From positions 62,001 to 126,000 of the forward strand of contig NZ_UNRG01000010.1 in NCBI RefSeq assembly GCF_900537115.1: a stretch of 64,000 bases of DNA. The letters run 5' to 3'. This DNA comes from Arthrobacter sp. Alg241-R88. Its GTDB lineage: Bacteria > Actinomycetota > Actinomycetes > Actinomycetales > Micrococcaceae. Below are positions 42,427-51,916 of this stretch, piece after piece (within the stretch, counting starts at the first letter, position 1; every line of letters begins with the position of its first letter). The notes beneath the pieces were generated by a model that was not told where the DNA came from, made no database searches, and saw nothing but the letters and a program-made list of their open reading frames with translations. The position numbers and the translations under genes were made by a program.

Positions 42427-43747
42427 TGACTATCCTCAATTCCATCCGGGTCTGTGCGTTGGGCAGGCTGTTTCCCTGATCCGCGTCAGGGGCTTCACTC
42501 CAATTCCAGTGGGACATGTGTGATTCGTATCCGCGCAGCCAGGTAGCCACGGGTTCGCGAAGCGTGAAGGCCGGCAGGTCTTTCGACGGCGTGCCGGCCG
42601 CGGCTTTCGCATAGGACTCGGACATGACTGACGGCTGACGGGCCAGCTCGTCGTCCAGCCAATACACCCCCACGGGGTCGATGTGCCCATCGTTGCGGAA
42701 CAGAAGCGACGCCCAGTCCGTGGAGTCAATCACGGGGAACCAGCACAGGCCGTCCAAGGGAACCCCCATGTGCCGGGCCCGTTCGCACTGCTCCAAAACG
42801 TACTTGAACCAGGTGGCCCGGTCGGATGTGAAGCCGCGGATGTTGGTTTCGGTGAGCAGGCACGGGAACCGGTAGCGGTCCCAGTACAGGTAGATCTGCT
42901 GCGCCAGGGGCAGGGGATGCGGCGTGTGGGTGGACCCGCCCTTGTCATCGAAGTGCCACTGGCAGTGGGCGTAGTAGTCCAGGCCCAGCACGTCGATCCG
43001 TCCCGGCTCCATTTCCTGCAGCTTCTCTCCCCCGGCGTCGCGGAGCAGCTCCGCCATGGGGCCGTCCGGGTCGTAGCCCTTGCCGTCGTATTTGCCCAGG
43101 AAGCTGTCCAGCACCAGGAACCGGCGCTCGTTGGCCATGGTGGCGTAGGCACCGCCGGCGGCCCCTTCCCCGGTGTGGTGCTCGCAGGTGTCCACCCAGA
43201 CGTGCTTGGCGCCGGGCAGCAGTTCCGCATAGGCGCGGCTCGCCTCCGCCACTGCCGGCAGCACGTTGAGGATCTGGCGTACGAAGCTGTCCACGCCCTC
43301 GTGGTAGGGCGGCCAAATGGCCTCGTGCCCGGTAAGGAACAGGGTGGAGAAGGGCTCGTTGAAGAGCGTGTACTCCTGCACCCACGGGTACCGCCGGGCG
43401 AACTCTTCCGTGTACCGAAGGTAGGCGGTGCGGAAGCGGGGGTCCGCGAAGCCGCCCTCCATCCACCGGGGATAGCTGGTGTGGTGCACCAGGTCCACGA
43501 TGGGCCGGAAGCCGTTGTCCCGGAGATAGTGCAGCACCTTGTCCGTGTCCTGCCAGTTGAAGACCCCTTCCTCGGCTTCCACCCGGTGCCAGCGGACGGG
43601 GTACCGCAGCCGGCTCACCCCGCATTCGGTGAGCAGTTTCAGGTCCTGCTTCCACTGGACATCGTGGGCCGTGGATTCGAAGATGTCCCTGTCGTGCCGG
43701 GGAAGATACGTGCTCTCAAAGGCGCCAATGATGTCGATTCCGCTCAT
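42416..43747 (-). CDS. GH1-like glycosidase domain protein
   Basis: A 443-residue TIM-barrel protein of clan GH-A. RYPVRWHRVEAEEGVFNWQDTDKV and the acid/base motif LFNEPF (E131) with the probable nucleophile in LLTETN (E300) are GH1 features; the conserved QW loop is altered. There is no signal peptide, so it is cytosolic. In a biosynthetic operon it may trim or transfer a sugar, rather than degrade food. ATG overlaps the upstream stop (ATGA). Confidence 0.85.
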   Translation of the reverse strand: MSGIDIIGAFESTYLPRHDRDIFESTAHDVQWKQDLKLLTECGVSRLRYPVRWHRVEAEEGVFNWQDTDKVLHYLRDNGFRPIVDLVHHTSYPRWMEGGFADPRFRTAYLRYTEEFARRYPWVQEYTLFNEPFSTLFLTGHEAIWPPYHEGVDSFVRQILNVLPAVAEASRAYAELLPGAKHVWVDTCEHHTGEGAAGGAYATMANERRFLVLDSFLGKYDGKGYDPDGPMAELLRDAGGEKLQEMEPGRIDVLGLDYYAHCQWHFDDKGGSTHTPHPLPLAQQIYLYWDRYRFPCLLTETNIRGFTSDRATWFKYVLEQCERARHMGVPLDGLCWFPVIDSTDWASLLFRNDGHIDPVGVYWLDDELARQPSVMSESYAKAAAGTPSKDLPAFTLREPVATWLRGYESHMSHWNWSEAPDADQGNSLPNAQTRMELRIVNAE

Positions 43748-44013
43748 CTGCCCGCCCCTTCCCCCTCCAGGGCAGGAGCCTCCGCGGGCAGGCGGCCCGG
43801 GTTGCCGGCCAGGTGCTCGTAGACGAGGTCCAGCAACTCGGCGGCCCTCCGGTTCAGCCGCCGGGACTCGTCCAGGTCCCGGTCCAGCCGGACAACCTCG
43901 GCGCGCAGTTCGGCGATATCCGTTGCGGCTATGGCCAGGCGCAGGTTGACCTCTTCCAGCGGGTCGCTCAGGGGCTCGTGCTCGTGGATGGCGTCAATCA
44001 GGGGATCATTCAT
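43744..44013 (-). CDS. Small coiled-coil protein of the surface-polymer operon
   Basis: An 89-residue protein: residues 18-68 form a heptad-rich coiled coil (EEVNLRLAIAATDIAELRAE, VRLDRDLDESRRLNRRAAEL). ATG 44013 overlaps the LicD-methyltransferase stop, and its stop overlaps the GH1-like start, so it is made with both. It may be a scaffold or coupling subunit. No family recognised. Confidence 0.75.
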   Translation of the reverse strand: MNDPLIDAIHEHEPLSDPLEEVNLRLAIAATDIAELRAEVVRLDRDLDESRRLNRRAAELLDLVYEHLAGNPGRLPAEAPALEGEGAGR

Positions 44014-45617
44014 GGCAGGGCCCTCACTTTCACTCGTTGCGTGGGTATGGCGCCGTCGGCCGGGCGCCCTGGTTGTGGTGGAACTTCCTCCGCTTCCAGC
44101 CCCAGCTTTGCGAGGCTGGCTTTCAGATCGGCAACGTTCATGGGCGCATAGAAGCGGCACTCCGGGAAAGCCGGTTCGGACTCCCCCACCTGGACTTCCA
44201 GGAAGGCCGCGGCGGCCTGGCCCTGGTTCCGCAAAAGCTGGCGGACCAGCCCCAGCGTGTTCTCCCGGCCTTGCCAGTCAAGCGAATTCAGCAGCAGCCG
44301 CGCGTACACATACAGGGGACCTGGGCCCTCATTCAGGATCCTGGCCAGCGGGGCGGTCTCCCGAAGTGAGTTGAGGTTGACCCGGCGGAACTCCAGGGAC
44401 CCGTGGCCAGCGTGTTGCGCGCGCAGGTGCTCGATTGCCGGGCGGCTGTAGTCAACGGCCACCACTTGGTGCCCCTGCTCCGAGAAGTGCCGCGCGTCGC
44501 CGCCGAGGCCGCAGCCCAGTTCCAGGATGCGTGAGCCCGGCGGCAGCCCGCGGGCCAGCTCCTCCGCCCAGGCCGACGGCGTCTGGCCGGCACCGTGCCC
44601 GCCCTGACCCCGCAGCAGAACCCGGTGGTGGTCCTCCCAGTTCTCCCGGTCCCAGTCCAGGCCGCCCAGCCACGTGTCATAACGGCGGCGGGCAGGCGGC
44701 GGCGTGATGAAACGGAACGCGGGATCAGGGGTGTGCCAGCCGGGCCCGTAAATCGCGGCCAGCATCTGCTCCGGCTCGGCCGGTGCGGGCAGCTCCCGTC
44801 CGTTGATGCTGAGGTTCCGCAGCGGAAAGATGGTCACGTCCTCCGTGCGTTCGCGGGCATGGAACGTGCCGTGGAACCAGCCGCCCACGTTGAAGTAGGT
44901 GAAGATGTCCAGGTAGAACCGGTCCGTGCCGTCCGCGCCGGGGAACAGCAGCTGCAGGTGCCCTGCTGAGTGCCTGACCGTTTCGTAGCCTTCCGCATGA
45001 AGGGCCCGTTCCAGCTCGAAGCCCTCCAGCGCGATGTCCGAGGGATTTTCGTGCCGGCTCAGGTAGGCCAGGTCAACATCGTCGTCGCCGGGCATCACCC
45101 GGCCGTCCCGGACGGGCCCCAGGAGGGTGCCGCCGGTGACGAACAGCTCCTGGCCGCGGCCCCGCATCCACTCCACGAGCCTGCAGGCCTCATCCAGCGC
45201 CTCGTCAATCAGGTAGGCGCGCCGGCCTTCGAAGTTCCGTGCGATCCGCCCCCACTTGTTGATGATTTGCGGCATCCCCGTGCCGGGCTCCTCGAGTGAG
45301 AACTGGTGGGGTGAATCATCAAAGGTGACTCTCGCCGTCGGGCATAACGGCGTTCCGTCCTGCAGCACGCTCAGCCGCGCCCACCCGGACAGCCGGCCGG
45401 CGAGGGCCGGCGGCCAGTCGATGATGCAGCAGCCGGGGCCGCGCCTGGCGCCCTCGCCGGAGTGGACGCTCCAGATGGGCCTGTCCCCCAGCAGGATGGA
45501 CAGGGTGGCGCCGGCCCGAATGGGCGGGCCGGCGAGGGTCAGCGATACCCTGTCCGCCCGAAGGCTGTGGCTGTAGCTATTGCTGGTAACGCTGCGTACC
45601 TCGACGTCCTGGCTCAT
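44010..45617 (-). CDS. LicD-type phosphotransferase fused to SAM methyltransferase
   Basis: A 535-residue protein with three parts. An N-terminal beta-rich region (1-110) of unknown type. A LicD/fukutin-type nucleotidyltransferase domain (about 125-310) with TGGTLLGPVRDGRVMPGDDDVD (the GG, and Asp 178-180 and 182, landmarks given as one motif) and YLDIFTYF. A class I methyltransferase (about 345-480) with SAM loop ILELGCGLGGD and VVAVDYS. LicD enzymes move phospho-alcohols from CDP carriers to wall glycans, so with the CDP-polyol enzyme upstream it may add and methylate a polyol phosphate. Start ATG 45617 overlaps the previous stop. Confidence 0.85.
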   Translation of the reverse strand: MSQDVEVRSVTSNSYSHSLRADRVSLTLAGPPIRAGATLSILLGDRPIWSVHSGEGARRGPGCCIIDWPPALAGRLSGWARLSVLQDGTPLCPTARVTFDDSPHQFSLEEPGTGMPQIINKWGRIARNFEGRRAYLIDEALDEACRLVEWMRGRGQELFVTGGTLLGPVRDGRVMPGDDDVDLAYLSRHENPSDIALEGFELERALHAEGYETVRHSAGHLQLLFPGADGTDRFYLDIFTYFNVGGWFHGTFHARERTEDVTIFPLRNLSINGRELPAPAEPEQMLAAIYGPGWHTPDPAFRFITPPPARRRYDTWLGGLDWDRENWEDHHRVLLRGQGGHGAGQTPSAWAEELARGLPPGSRILELGCGLGGDARHFSEQGHQVVAVDYSRPAIEHLRAQHAGHGSLEFRRVNLNSLRETAPLARILNEGPGPLYVYARLLLNSLDWQGRENTLGLVRQLLRNQGQAAAAFLEVQVGESEPAFPECRFYAPMNVADLKASLAKLGLEAEEVPPQPGRPADGAIPTQRVKVRALP

Positions 45618-47086
45618 GGCAGCGCTACCAGTTCGGAGTCTTTGGACGGGTCGGTGTAAGGGAGCCGGACGTCCACCACCTGCCCGGTCATGGCCGAGGC
45701 CAGGACCTGGATGCTGGCCCCGGCCACAGCCGCCGCGGGCAGCAGGGACCCTTCCTCCTCCGCGCCGAACGCCCTGGTCCGCATAGGGGTGGCGGTGCGG
45801 CTGGGGCTGATGCAGTTCACCCGGATGCCGTCCGAGCTCCACTCGTCCGCGAGCGCCTGGGTAAGGTTCACGATCGCAGCCTTGGTGGCTGAGTAGACCG
45901 TGTAGTTGGCCCGGCCGCGGGTGTAGGAACTGGAGGCGAAAAGCGTCAGCGATCCCTTGCTTTCGGCCAGGTACTTTTGCGATTCCTGGGCCACGATGAA
46001 GGCGGCCGTGAGGTTCACATCCACGTCGTGGTGCAGCTGCTCATCGGTGAGCTGGGCGAGCGGCCCCACGCTGAGGACGCCGGCCGTGAGGATGACGTGG
46101 TCGAGGTGGCCATGGGTGGCGGCGGCGGAGGCCAGCGCCTGGGCCACGCACTGGCGGTCCTCCACGTAGGTTCCGTTGCCGGTGCGGCTCTGCCCCACCA
46201 CCAGGGCGCCTTCCGCCTCGAGCTGCTGGACAAGCTCCAGGCCGATCCCCGAACTTGCACCGAACACCAGCACGGTGGAGCCGCGGAGCCCGGCCCTGTT
46301 CCCGCCGGGCAGCATGGTTTTGTGCTTGAGCTGGAACAGTTTGTCCGCAAGGTGGATGTCGATGGGCTGGGTGATCTTGATGTTGGCCTCGTCCCCGTCC
46401 ACCACGAAGATGGGGACGTCCGGGCAGTACTTGAGGACCACAGAGCAGTCGTCCGTGGCGGAGAAGCCAGGGTCCTGGCCGGCCCGTTCGTACGCCTCGG
46501 CAATCACGGGCATCCGGAACGCCTGCGGGGTCTGGCCCCTTCGCAGTTTGGCCCGCGGCGGCACTGCGCGAATGAAGTTCTCATCATCCACTTCGATGAT
46601 GGTGTCCGCTGAGGGGATGGCGGTGTCGACCGCGGCGTAGACGTCGAGCGCGCGGATGCAGGCAATGATGATGTCGCCGTCGAGCAGGGGGCGGACGGCG
46701 TCGTGGAAGATGACGTTGGCGTCCTTGTCCGCGATGGCGGCCAGGGCCAGGCGGGAGGTTTCGCTGCGGTCCGCCCCGCCCGGCAGGATGCCGGCGAGTT
46801 TGCTGAACTTGTTGGCTGCCTTCGCATCAGCGTTGGCGCCCGGTTTGCTGCCCAGGAGCAGTTCCTCGGCGCGGGGGATGTAACCCGGAGCCATCATAAC
46901 GATCATCTCGTCCACCAGCCCGCAGTGCTGGAACAGCTCCACCGTGTGCTCGAGGCTGGTGCGGCCGGCGATCGGGACAAACTGTTTGGGGATGTCCAGG
47001 CCCATGCGGGCGCCGACTCCTCCCGCCAAAATGACCGCCACGTTGCGGCGGCGGGTACCGGGTGGAGAGGGTGGTTTCTGGTCCAT
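45614..47086 (-). CDS. Bifunctional cytidylyltransferase / SDR (CDP-ribitol-type synthesis)
   Basis: A 490-residue fusion. The N-terminal half (about 15-245) is an IspD/TarI-type cytidylyltransferase with the CTP loop AVILAGGVGARMG and K34, and HDAVRPLL. The C-terminal half (about 265-490) is a short-chain dehydrogenase with VFGASSGIG and the active YxxxK in YSATK. The same fusion in Haemophilus (Bcs1/Acs1) makes CDP-ribitol from ribulose-5-phosphate; the same reaction is inferred here. Start ATG 47086 has AAAGGA ahead; an ATG at 47101 overlaps that site. Confidence 0.9.
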   Translation of the reverse strand: MDQKPPSPPGTRRRNVAVILAGGVGARMGLDIPKQFVPIAGRTSLEHTVELFQHCGLVDEMIVMMAPGYIPRAEELLLGSKPGANADAKAANKFSKLAGILPGGADRSETSRLALAAIADKDANVIFHDAVRPLLDGDIIIACIRALDVYAAVDTAIPSADTIIEVDDENFIRAVPPRAKLRRGQTPQAFRMPVIAEAYERAGQDPGFSATDDCSVVLKYCPDVPIFVVDGDEANIKITQPIDIHLADKLFQLKHKTMLPGGNRAGLRGSTVLVFGASSGIGLELVQQLEAEGALVVGQSRTGNGTYVEDRQCVAQALASAAATHGHLDHVILTAGVLSVGPLAQLTDEQLHHDVDVNLTAAFIVAQESQKYLAESKGSLTLFASSSYTRGRANYTVYSATKAAIVNLTQALADEWSSDGIRVNCISPSRTATPMRTRAFGAEEEGSLLPAAAVAGASIQVLASAMTGQVVDVRLPYTDPSKDSELVALP

Positions 47087-47114
47087 GGCTGGTCCTTTCA
47101 TTCGACGTGGCGGC

Positions 47115-48032
47115 CTAGTGGCGGCCGCAGGGGGTGCCTCCCGCGTTTTCGGTGGCGGATGGGATGTCGATTTTGGCGGCCTGGAGCCGCTGCCGGGTTT
47201 CCTCCGCGGTGATGTAGGAGTTCATCCGTGGGTACTCGCCCACCGGAACCACCGCCGAGACAAAGGTCCGGTTGTGGATGCGGATCAGGTTGAAGGACCG
47301 GGCGCCGTCCAGGCCCTGCATGGCGCCCGCGGGCAGTGCCAGGTCCTGGGTGTAGCTGGTGGAGGCTGCCACCGATACCGGGATGCTGGCGAAGGTTGAA
47401 AAGACGCTGTGATGGGTGTGGCCGGAGAGTATCCCGATGACGTCGCTGCCCTCCAGCACCCGGGCGAGGCTCTCCTGGTTCCGCAGCTCCGAAAGCACCG
47501 CGAGTTCCTGGACCGGCGGCACAGGCGGGTGGTGGATCACCAGGAGGGTGCCGTCGTCGGCCTGTGTCTCCAGTTGCCCCGCCAGCCAGTGCAGCTGCTC
47601 CTCGCTGATCTCGCCGTGGTGGTATCCAGGGGTGGAGGAGTCAAGGACCAGCACCCGGAGGTTGCCCAGGTAGTAGCTGCGGTCCACCGGAAGGGTGCGC
47701 GGCTCCTCGTCGAGAAGCATCTTTTGGAAGTTCATGCGTTCGTCGTGGTTGCCCATGGCCCAGATGAGTTGCGCGCCCATGCGCTCGGCATACGCCTGGC
47801 AGGTGGTCCGCAGCCGCCGGTAGGCTTCCAGGCTGCCCTTGTCCGCCAGGTCACCGGAGAAGATGATGGCTTCCGGCTTCAGGCCGCTGGCTTCGATGGC
47901 GTCAAGGACTTCCACCAGCCCCGTTTGGGGATCCAGCTCGCCGTACAGCAACCCCTCTTCCACATAGTGAGGGTCGCTCACGTGGACCAGCACATGGTTG
48001 GGGTTTGAGTACTCGGACCGGGTCAGGTGCAT
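47115..48032 (-). CDS. Calcineurin-like metallophosphoesterase (CpdA type)
   Basis: A 305-residue dimetal phosphoesterase with the complete motif set: VHVSDPHY, FSGDLADKG, AMGNHDER, VIHHPPVP and GHTHHS. CpdA relatives cleave cyclic nucleotides or phosphodiesters. It lies 28 bases before the cytidylyltransferase/SDR gene and is probably first gene of the surface-polymer operon. An AAAGG ribosome site precedes ATG 48032. Confidence 0.9.
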   Translation of the reverse strand: MHLTRSEYSNPNHVLVHVSDPHYVEEGLLYGELDPQTGLVEVLDAIEASGLKPEAIIFSGDLADKGSLEAYRRLRTTCQAYAERMGAQLIWAMGNHDERMNFQKMLLDEEPRTLPVDRSYYLGNLRVLVLDSSTPGYHHGEISEEQLHWLAGQLETQADDGTLLVIHHPPVPPVQELAVLSELRNQESLARVLEGSDVIGILSGHTHHSVFSTFASIPVSVAASTSYTQDLALPAGAMQGLDGARSFNLIRIHNRTFVSAVVPVGEYPRMNSYITAEETRQRLQAAKIDIPSATENAGGTPCGRH

Positions 48033-48363
48033 GGGAGCCTTTCAGCTGTTTCCCGCCGGGTCAGCCCGTTCGGGAATGTTCGCTGACGGTCGCTGCATGC
48101 CGTCGAAAGAAGAACATAATAAGCACCCTTATGAATTATTGGGAAGACTTGTCTTTTGTTACGGCGGTGTGCTGGCGCTTCCCTGAGCCTGCTGATTCAG
48201 CTCGGGATAGCGGCGGGCGGGCTATACTTCCCCGGCTGCCGCGGGTAGATTCTGAAGTGTGACGGGCGTTACTCCCGTCCTTCCCGGCCCTTACTGCAGG
48301 GGCGGCGGAAGTCGCTGCTGGAGCCACCCGGCGGCACATGTTGCAGAAGCGGATTGGGCCACC
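48033..48363. other. Divergent intergenic region
   Basis: About 330 bases between the leftward phosphoesterase and the rightward small protein. An AT-rich patch at 48100-48160 is likely the promoter zone of the surface-polymer operon. A GTG-initiated extension of the rightward frame (48259) is open but not codon-biased. No other gene seen. Confidence 0.5.
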
Positions 48364-48621
48364 ATGCCGTCCTCACATTTCCAGCAGTTCCTTGACGAAG
48401 CCACCGTCACCGATCCTTCAGCCGAACACCCGTTGGGACCTGATTGCCTGTACGGCCTCTACGTCAGCTGGGCATCGCTGCACGGCTTCCGCGCCAAATC
48501 TGACCAGGCCTTCCGCGCCGGCATGCGGCGTTGCGGTGTTGACGTGAACGACTGCCGGTTGTACATGACCGGTCCCGCCGCCGCCGACTACATCCTCGCC
48601 AGCTACCCGGACGTCGCCTGA
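48364..48621 (+). CDS. Small winged-helix-like protein, paralogue B
   Basis: An 85-residue paralogue of the protein at 31504. LYGLYVSWASLHGFRAKSDQAFRAGMRR and MTGPAAADYILASYPDV align end to end with it. The pattern is that of a primase-type C-terminal winged helix standing alone. Start ATG 48364 lacks a strong ribosome site; GTG 48259 is the alternative. Confidence 0.65.
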   Translation: MPSSHFQQFLDEATVTDPSAEHPLGPDCLYGLYVSWASLHGFRAKSDQAFRAGMRRCGVDVNDCRLYMTGPAAADYILASYPDVA

Positions 48622-48666
48622 CGCGCGGCCGGCAGCGCCGCCCCCAACGACGTCAAGGGGACAGTC

Positions 48667-48891
48667 ATGGGATTCGAGCCGCACGAGCCGGAGGAACGCA
48701 GCCAGCTCAACCGCACGCTGAAGGACGCCGACATCACCGTTGCCGAGCTCTGGCTGCGCTACTTCGGCATGAGCGGCACTGCCGGCGAATACGAGGTCCA
48801 GGCCTATGTGGAGGCAGTGATCTCGCTGCCAGCCCTCCAGCGTGACCTGCTGGCCATGGCGGCCAGGGAAATCATCAGCGACGCGGCATGA
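48667..48891 (+). CDS. Small soluble protein of unknown function
   Basis: A 74-residue acidic, helical protein (DADITVAELWLRYFGMSGTAG, EVQAYVEAVISLPALQRDLLAMA). Good codon bias and a purine-rich AAGGGGACAGTC before ATG 48667 support a gene. It follows paralogue B by 45 bases. Not recognised. Confidence 0.65.
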   Translation: MGFEPHEPEERSQLNRTLKDADITVAELWLRYFGMSGTAGEYEVQAYVEAVISLPALQRDLLAMAAREIISDAA

Positions 48892-48900
48892 TGTGGCGCC

Positions 48901-48928
48901 CGACGGCGGTACTCACCCGCCGCCGTCG
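48901..48928 (+). terminator. Hairpin after the small protein genes
   Basis: A perfect 9-bp stem, CGACGGCGG / CCGCCGTCG, with a 10-base loop starts 10 bases beyond the stop of the 74-aa gene and before ctaC. No T-run follows. Confidence 0.6.
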
Positions 48929-49104
48929 GCCTCCTACGGCTTGCCCTGGTTCCGGCGGCCTCCGGGGAAAAATCCGCACGGTTCGGACCTCTTCCATCCG
49001 CTACTTTCCCGCGCTAGGGTGGGCACAAACCCGCTGGCCATGTGCCATGGGCAATTGGGCTCATGCAGCTGGGCCTCTGGGTCTTTTCCGGAGGGAACCG
49101 CGCT

Positions 49105-49992
49105 GTGAGCAGCACTGGAAGAAACACTTTTAGATGGCGGCGGGCTGCCGCTTTACTGTCGATTCCGGCCCTGCTGGCGTTGACCTCCTGTTCTGCGGAG
49201 GTCCAGCGAGGCTGGCTGCCCGGCGAACGGGACACTACCGACCACACCCCCCTGGTCACGGATCTGTGGGTGAACTCGTGGATCGCTGCGCTGGTTATCG
49301 GCGTGATCACCTGGGGACTCATCCTGTGGTGCGTCATCGCTTACCGCCGCCGGAAAGATACGGTCGGGTTTCCGCGGCAGATGAGCTACAACCTCCCGCT
49401 GGAGGTCTTTTACCTCTCTGTACCGCTCATGATCGTCGGCGTCCTGTTCGTCTTTACCGACCGCGAGCAGCGGGCCATGGACGACCGGTTCGAGGACCCC
49501 GACGTGGTGATCGATGTCCGCGGCAAGCAGTGGGCGTGGGACTTCAACTACGTCAAGGAGGACGTGCATGAAGACCCTGGCGTCCAGGCCCACCTGGACG
49601 GCAACTGGGGTACGCCCGACCGGCTGCCTACCCTGTACCTGCCGGTGGGTAAAAAGGTGGAACTGCAGCTGAACTCCCGCGATGTCCAGCATTCCTTCTG
49701 GGTAGTGGAGTTCATGCAGAAACGGGATATGTACCCCGGCGAAAACCAGTACAACAGGTTCGTCGACATCATTCCCAACCGCACCGGTGAGTTCACCGGC
49801 AAATGCGCGGAACTCTGCGGCGAATACCACTCCGAGATGCTCTTTAAGGTCCGGGTGGTGACCGAGCAGGAGTACAACAGCCACATTGCCGATCTCCGCG
49901 CCAGGGGCAACACCGGCATCCGCGGAGATGCATACGACCGGAATCCGGCACGACCGGCTTTGGAGCAGGCACAGCAAAGGACGGAACCATAA
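49105..49992 (+). CDS. ctaC: Cytochrome c oxidase subunit II
   Basis: A 295-residue subunit: lipoprotein-type signal with LALTSCSAE, two membrane helices (about 50-75 and 95-120), then the outer cupredoxin domain. The CuA ligands are in [28 protein letters not shown] is the electron-entry aromatic patch. The start is GTG 49105 with GGAGG; an upstream ATG at 49042 would place 20 extra residues before a normal signal peptide. Its TAA shares one base with the ctaD ATG. Confidence 0.93.
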   Translation: MSSTGRNTFRWRRAAALLSIPALLALTSCSAEVQRGWLPGERDTTDHTPLVTDLWVNSWIAALVIGVITWGLILWCVIAYRRRKDTVGFPRQMSYNLPLEVFYLSVPLMIVGVLFVFTDREQRAMDDRFEDPDVVIDVRGKQWAWDFNYVKEDVHEDPGVQAHLDGNWGTPDRLPTLYLPVGKKVELQLNSRDVQHSFWVVEFMQKRDMYPGENQYNRFVDIIPNRTGEFTGKCAELCGEYHSEMLFKVRVVTEQEYNSHIADLRARGNTGIRGDAYDRNPARPALEQAQQRTEP

Positions 49993-51746
49993 TGACCACC
50001 ACCGGCCAGAACATGGGCGTAACGTCGGCGACCGCCGCACCTTCGGTGGTCAAGCGCCCCAAGGGCAGCATCGTGGTCAGCTGGATCACGTCCACCGACC
50101 ACAAAACCATCGGGTACTTGTACCTGATTTCCTCGTTCGTTTTCTTCCTGCTTGCCGGCGTGATGGCCTTGCTCATCCGCGCCGAATTGTACGAACCAGG
50201 CATGCAGGTCCTGCAAACCAAAGAGCAGTACAACCAGCTCTTCACGATGCACGGCACCATGATGCTGCTGATGTTCGCCACCCCGCTCTTCGCAGGTTTC
50301 ACGAACTTCATCATGCCGCTGCAGATCGGCGCTCCCGACGTCGCTTTCCCGCGGCTGAACGCGCTGGCCTTCTGGTTCTTCCTCTTTGGCTCGACGATTG
50401 CGATGTCCGGCTTCATCACGCCGCAGGGCGCCGCGTCCTTTGGCTGGTTCGCCTACACGCCGCTGTCCAACACCACCTTTACGCCCGGCCTCGGCGGCGA
50501 TCTCTGGGTGTTCGGCCTGGCGCTGTCCGGCTTCGGAACCATCCTGGGTGCCGTCAACTTCATCACCACCATCATCTGCATGCGTGCCCCGGGCCTCACC
50601 ATGTGGCGGATGCCGATCTTCACCTGGAATGCCCTGGTCACGTCCATCCTGGTGCTGATGGCCTTCCCGCCGCTGGCCGCCGCGCTGTTCGCCCTGGGAG
50701 CGGACCGGAAGTTCGGCGCCCATATCTACGATCCGGCCAATGGCGGCGCCATCCTCTGGCAGCACCTGTTCTGGTTCTTCGGCCACCCCGAGGTGTACAT
50801 CATCGCGCTGCCGTTCTTCGGCATCGTCTCGGAGATCTTCCCGGTCTTCAGCCGGAAACCCCTGTTCGGCTACAAGGGCATCGTGTACGCCACGATCGCC
50901 ATCGCAGCCCTGTCCGTGACCGTGTGGGCCCACCACATGTACGTCACCGGTGCGGTGCTGCTGCCGTTCTTCGCCTTTATGACCATGCTCATCGCGGTTC
51001 CCACCGGTGTGAAGTTCTTCAACTGGATCGGCACCATGTGGGGCGGCTCGCTGACGTTCGAGACGCCCATGCTGTGGAGCCTGGGCTTCCTGATCACGTT
51101 CCTCTTCGGCGGCCTCACCGGCATCATCCTGGCCTCCCCGCCGCTGGACTTCCACGTCTCCGATACCTACTTCGTGGTGGCGCACTTCCACTACGTGGTG
51201 TTCGGCACGGTGGTGTTCGCGATGTTCGCCGGCTTCTACTTCTGGTGGCCCAAGTTCACCGGAACCATGCTCAACGAACGCCTGGGCAAGATCCACTTCT
51301 GGATGCTCTTCCTGGGCTTCCACGGCACCTTCCTCATCCAGCACTGGCTTGGTGTTGAGGGCATGCCCCGCCGCTACGCCGACTACATGCCGGAAGATGA
51401 ATTCACCTGGATGAACCAGTTCTCCACCATCGGCTCCTACCTGCTGGCCGCCTCGATGATCCCGTTCTTCTGGAACGTCTACATCACGTGGCGGACCGGC
51501 AAGAAGGTCACCGTGGATGACCCCTGGGGCTTCGGTGCCTCGCTGGAGTGGGCCACGTCCTGCCCGCCGCCGCGGCACAACTTCACTTCCCTGCCCCGCA
51601 TCCGTTCGGAACGGCCCGCCCTGGACCTGCACCACCCGGAGCTGAGCGTCAGGGAGCACGCGCCTGCCGACAGCCCGGCCGCCGACATCCTGGGCGCTGC
51701 CGATATCGGCCCGCGCGACGTCAAGGATCCGGACCCCAACAAGTAG
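49992..51746 (+). CDS. ctaD: Cytochrome c oxidase subunit I
   Basis: A 584-residue aa3-type subunit with 12 helices. Haem and CuB ligands are seen: [10 protein letters not shown] (low-spin haem His), GHPEVYI (His-Tyr pair), VWAHHMYV, and AHFHYV. It is the proton-pumping core of the terminal oxidase. Subunits III and the bc complex are not adjacent. Two hairpins follow the gene. Confidence 0.96.
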   Translation: MTTTGQNMGVTSATAAPSVVKRPKGSIVVSWITSTDHKTIGYLYLISSFVFFLLAGVMALLIRAELYEPGMQVLQTKEQYNQLFTMHGTMMLLMFATPLFAGFTNFIMPLQIGAPDVAFPRLNALAFWFFLFGSTIAMSGFITPQGAASFGWFAYTPLSNTTFTPGLGGDLWVFGLALSGFGTILGAVNFITTIICMRAPGLTMWRMPIFTWNALVTSILVLMAFPPLAAALFALGADRKFGAHIYDPANGGAILWQHLFWFFGHPEVYIIALPFFGIVSEIFPVFSRKPLFGYKGIVYATIAIAALSVTVWAHHMYVTGAVLLPFFAFMTMLIAVPTGVKFFNWIGTMWGGSLTFETPMLWSLGFLITFLFGGLTGIILASPPLDFHVSDTYFVVAHFHYVVFGTVVFAMFAGFYFWWPKFTGTMLNERLGKIHFWMLFLGFHGTFLIQHWLGVEGMPRRYADYMPEDEFTWMNQFSTIGSYLLAASMIPFFWNVYITWRTGKKVTVDDPWGFGASLEWATSCPPPRHNFTSLPRIRSERPALDLHHPELSVREHAPADSPAADILGAADIGPRDVKDPDPNK

Positions 51747-51753
51747 GCACGTC

Positions 51754-51801
51754 GAAGCCCCTGCCGCCTGGTCATATCGGGGACCTGCCGGCAGGGGCTT
51801 C
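51754..51801 (+). terminator. First terminator hairpin after ctaD
   Basis: GAAGCCCCTGCCG (51754-51766) pairs perfectly with CGGCAGGGGCTTC (51789-51801), 7 bases after the ctaD stop. Confidence 0.75.
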
Positions 51802-51840
51802 CTGTGCCATTGCGACCCGCAAAGTAGCCTGTGACGCGCA

Positions 51841-51884
51841 AAACGCTGGCGCCCCCGGACTTGTGTGGGTGCGCCAGCGTTTTT
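51841..51884. terminator. Second, bidirectional terminator with T-run
   Basis: AAACGCTGGCGC (51841-51852) and GCGCCAGCGTTT (51871-51882) form a 12-bp perfect stem followed by TTTT. It lies between convergent ctaD and Mn-catalase genes and can serve both. Confidence 0.85.
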
Positions 51885-51916
51885 TGTGTGTCGCGGATGG
51901 CCTTGCGCGGCCGCAG

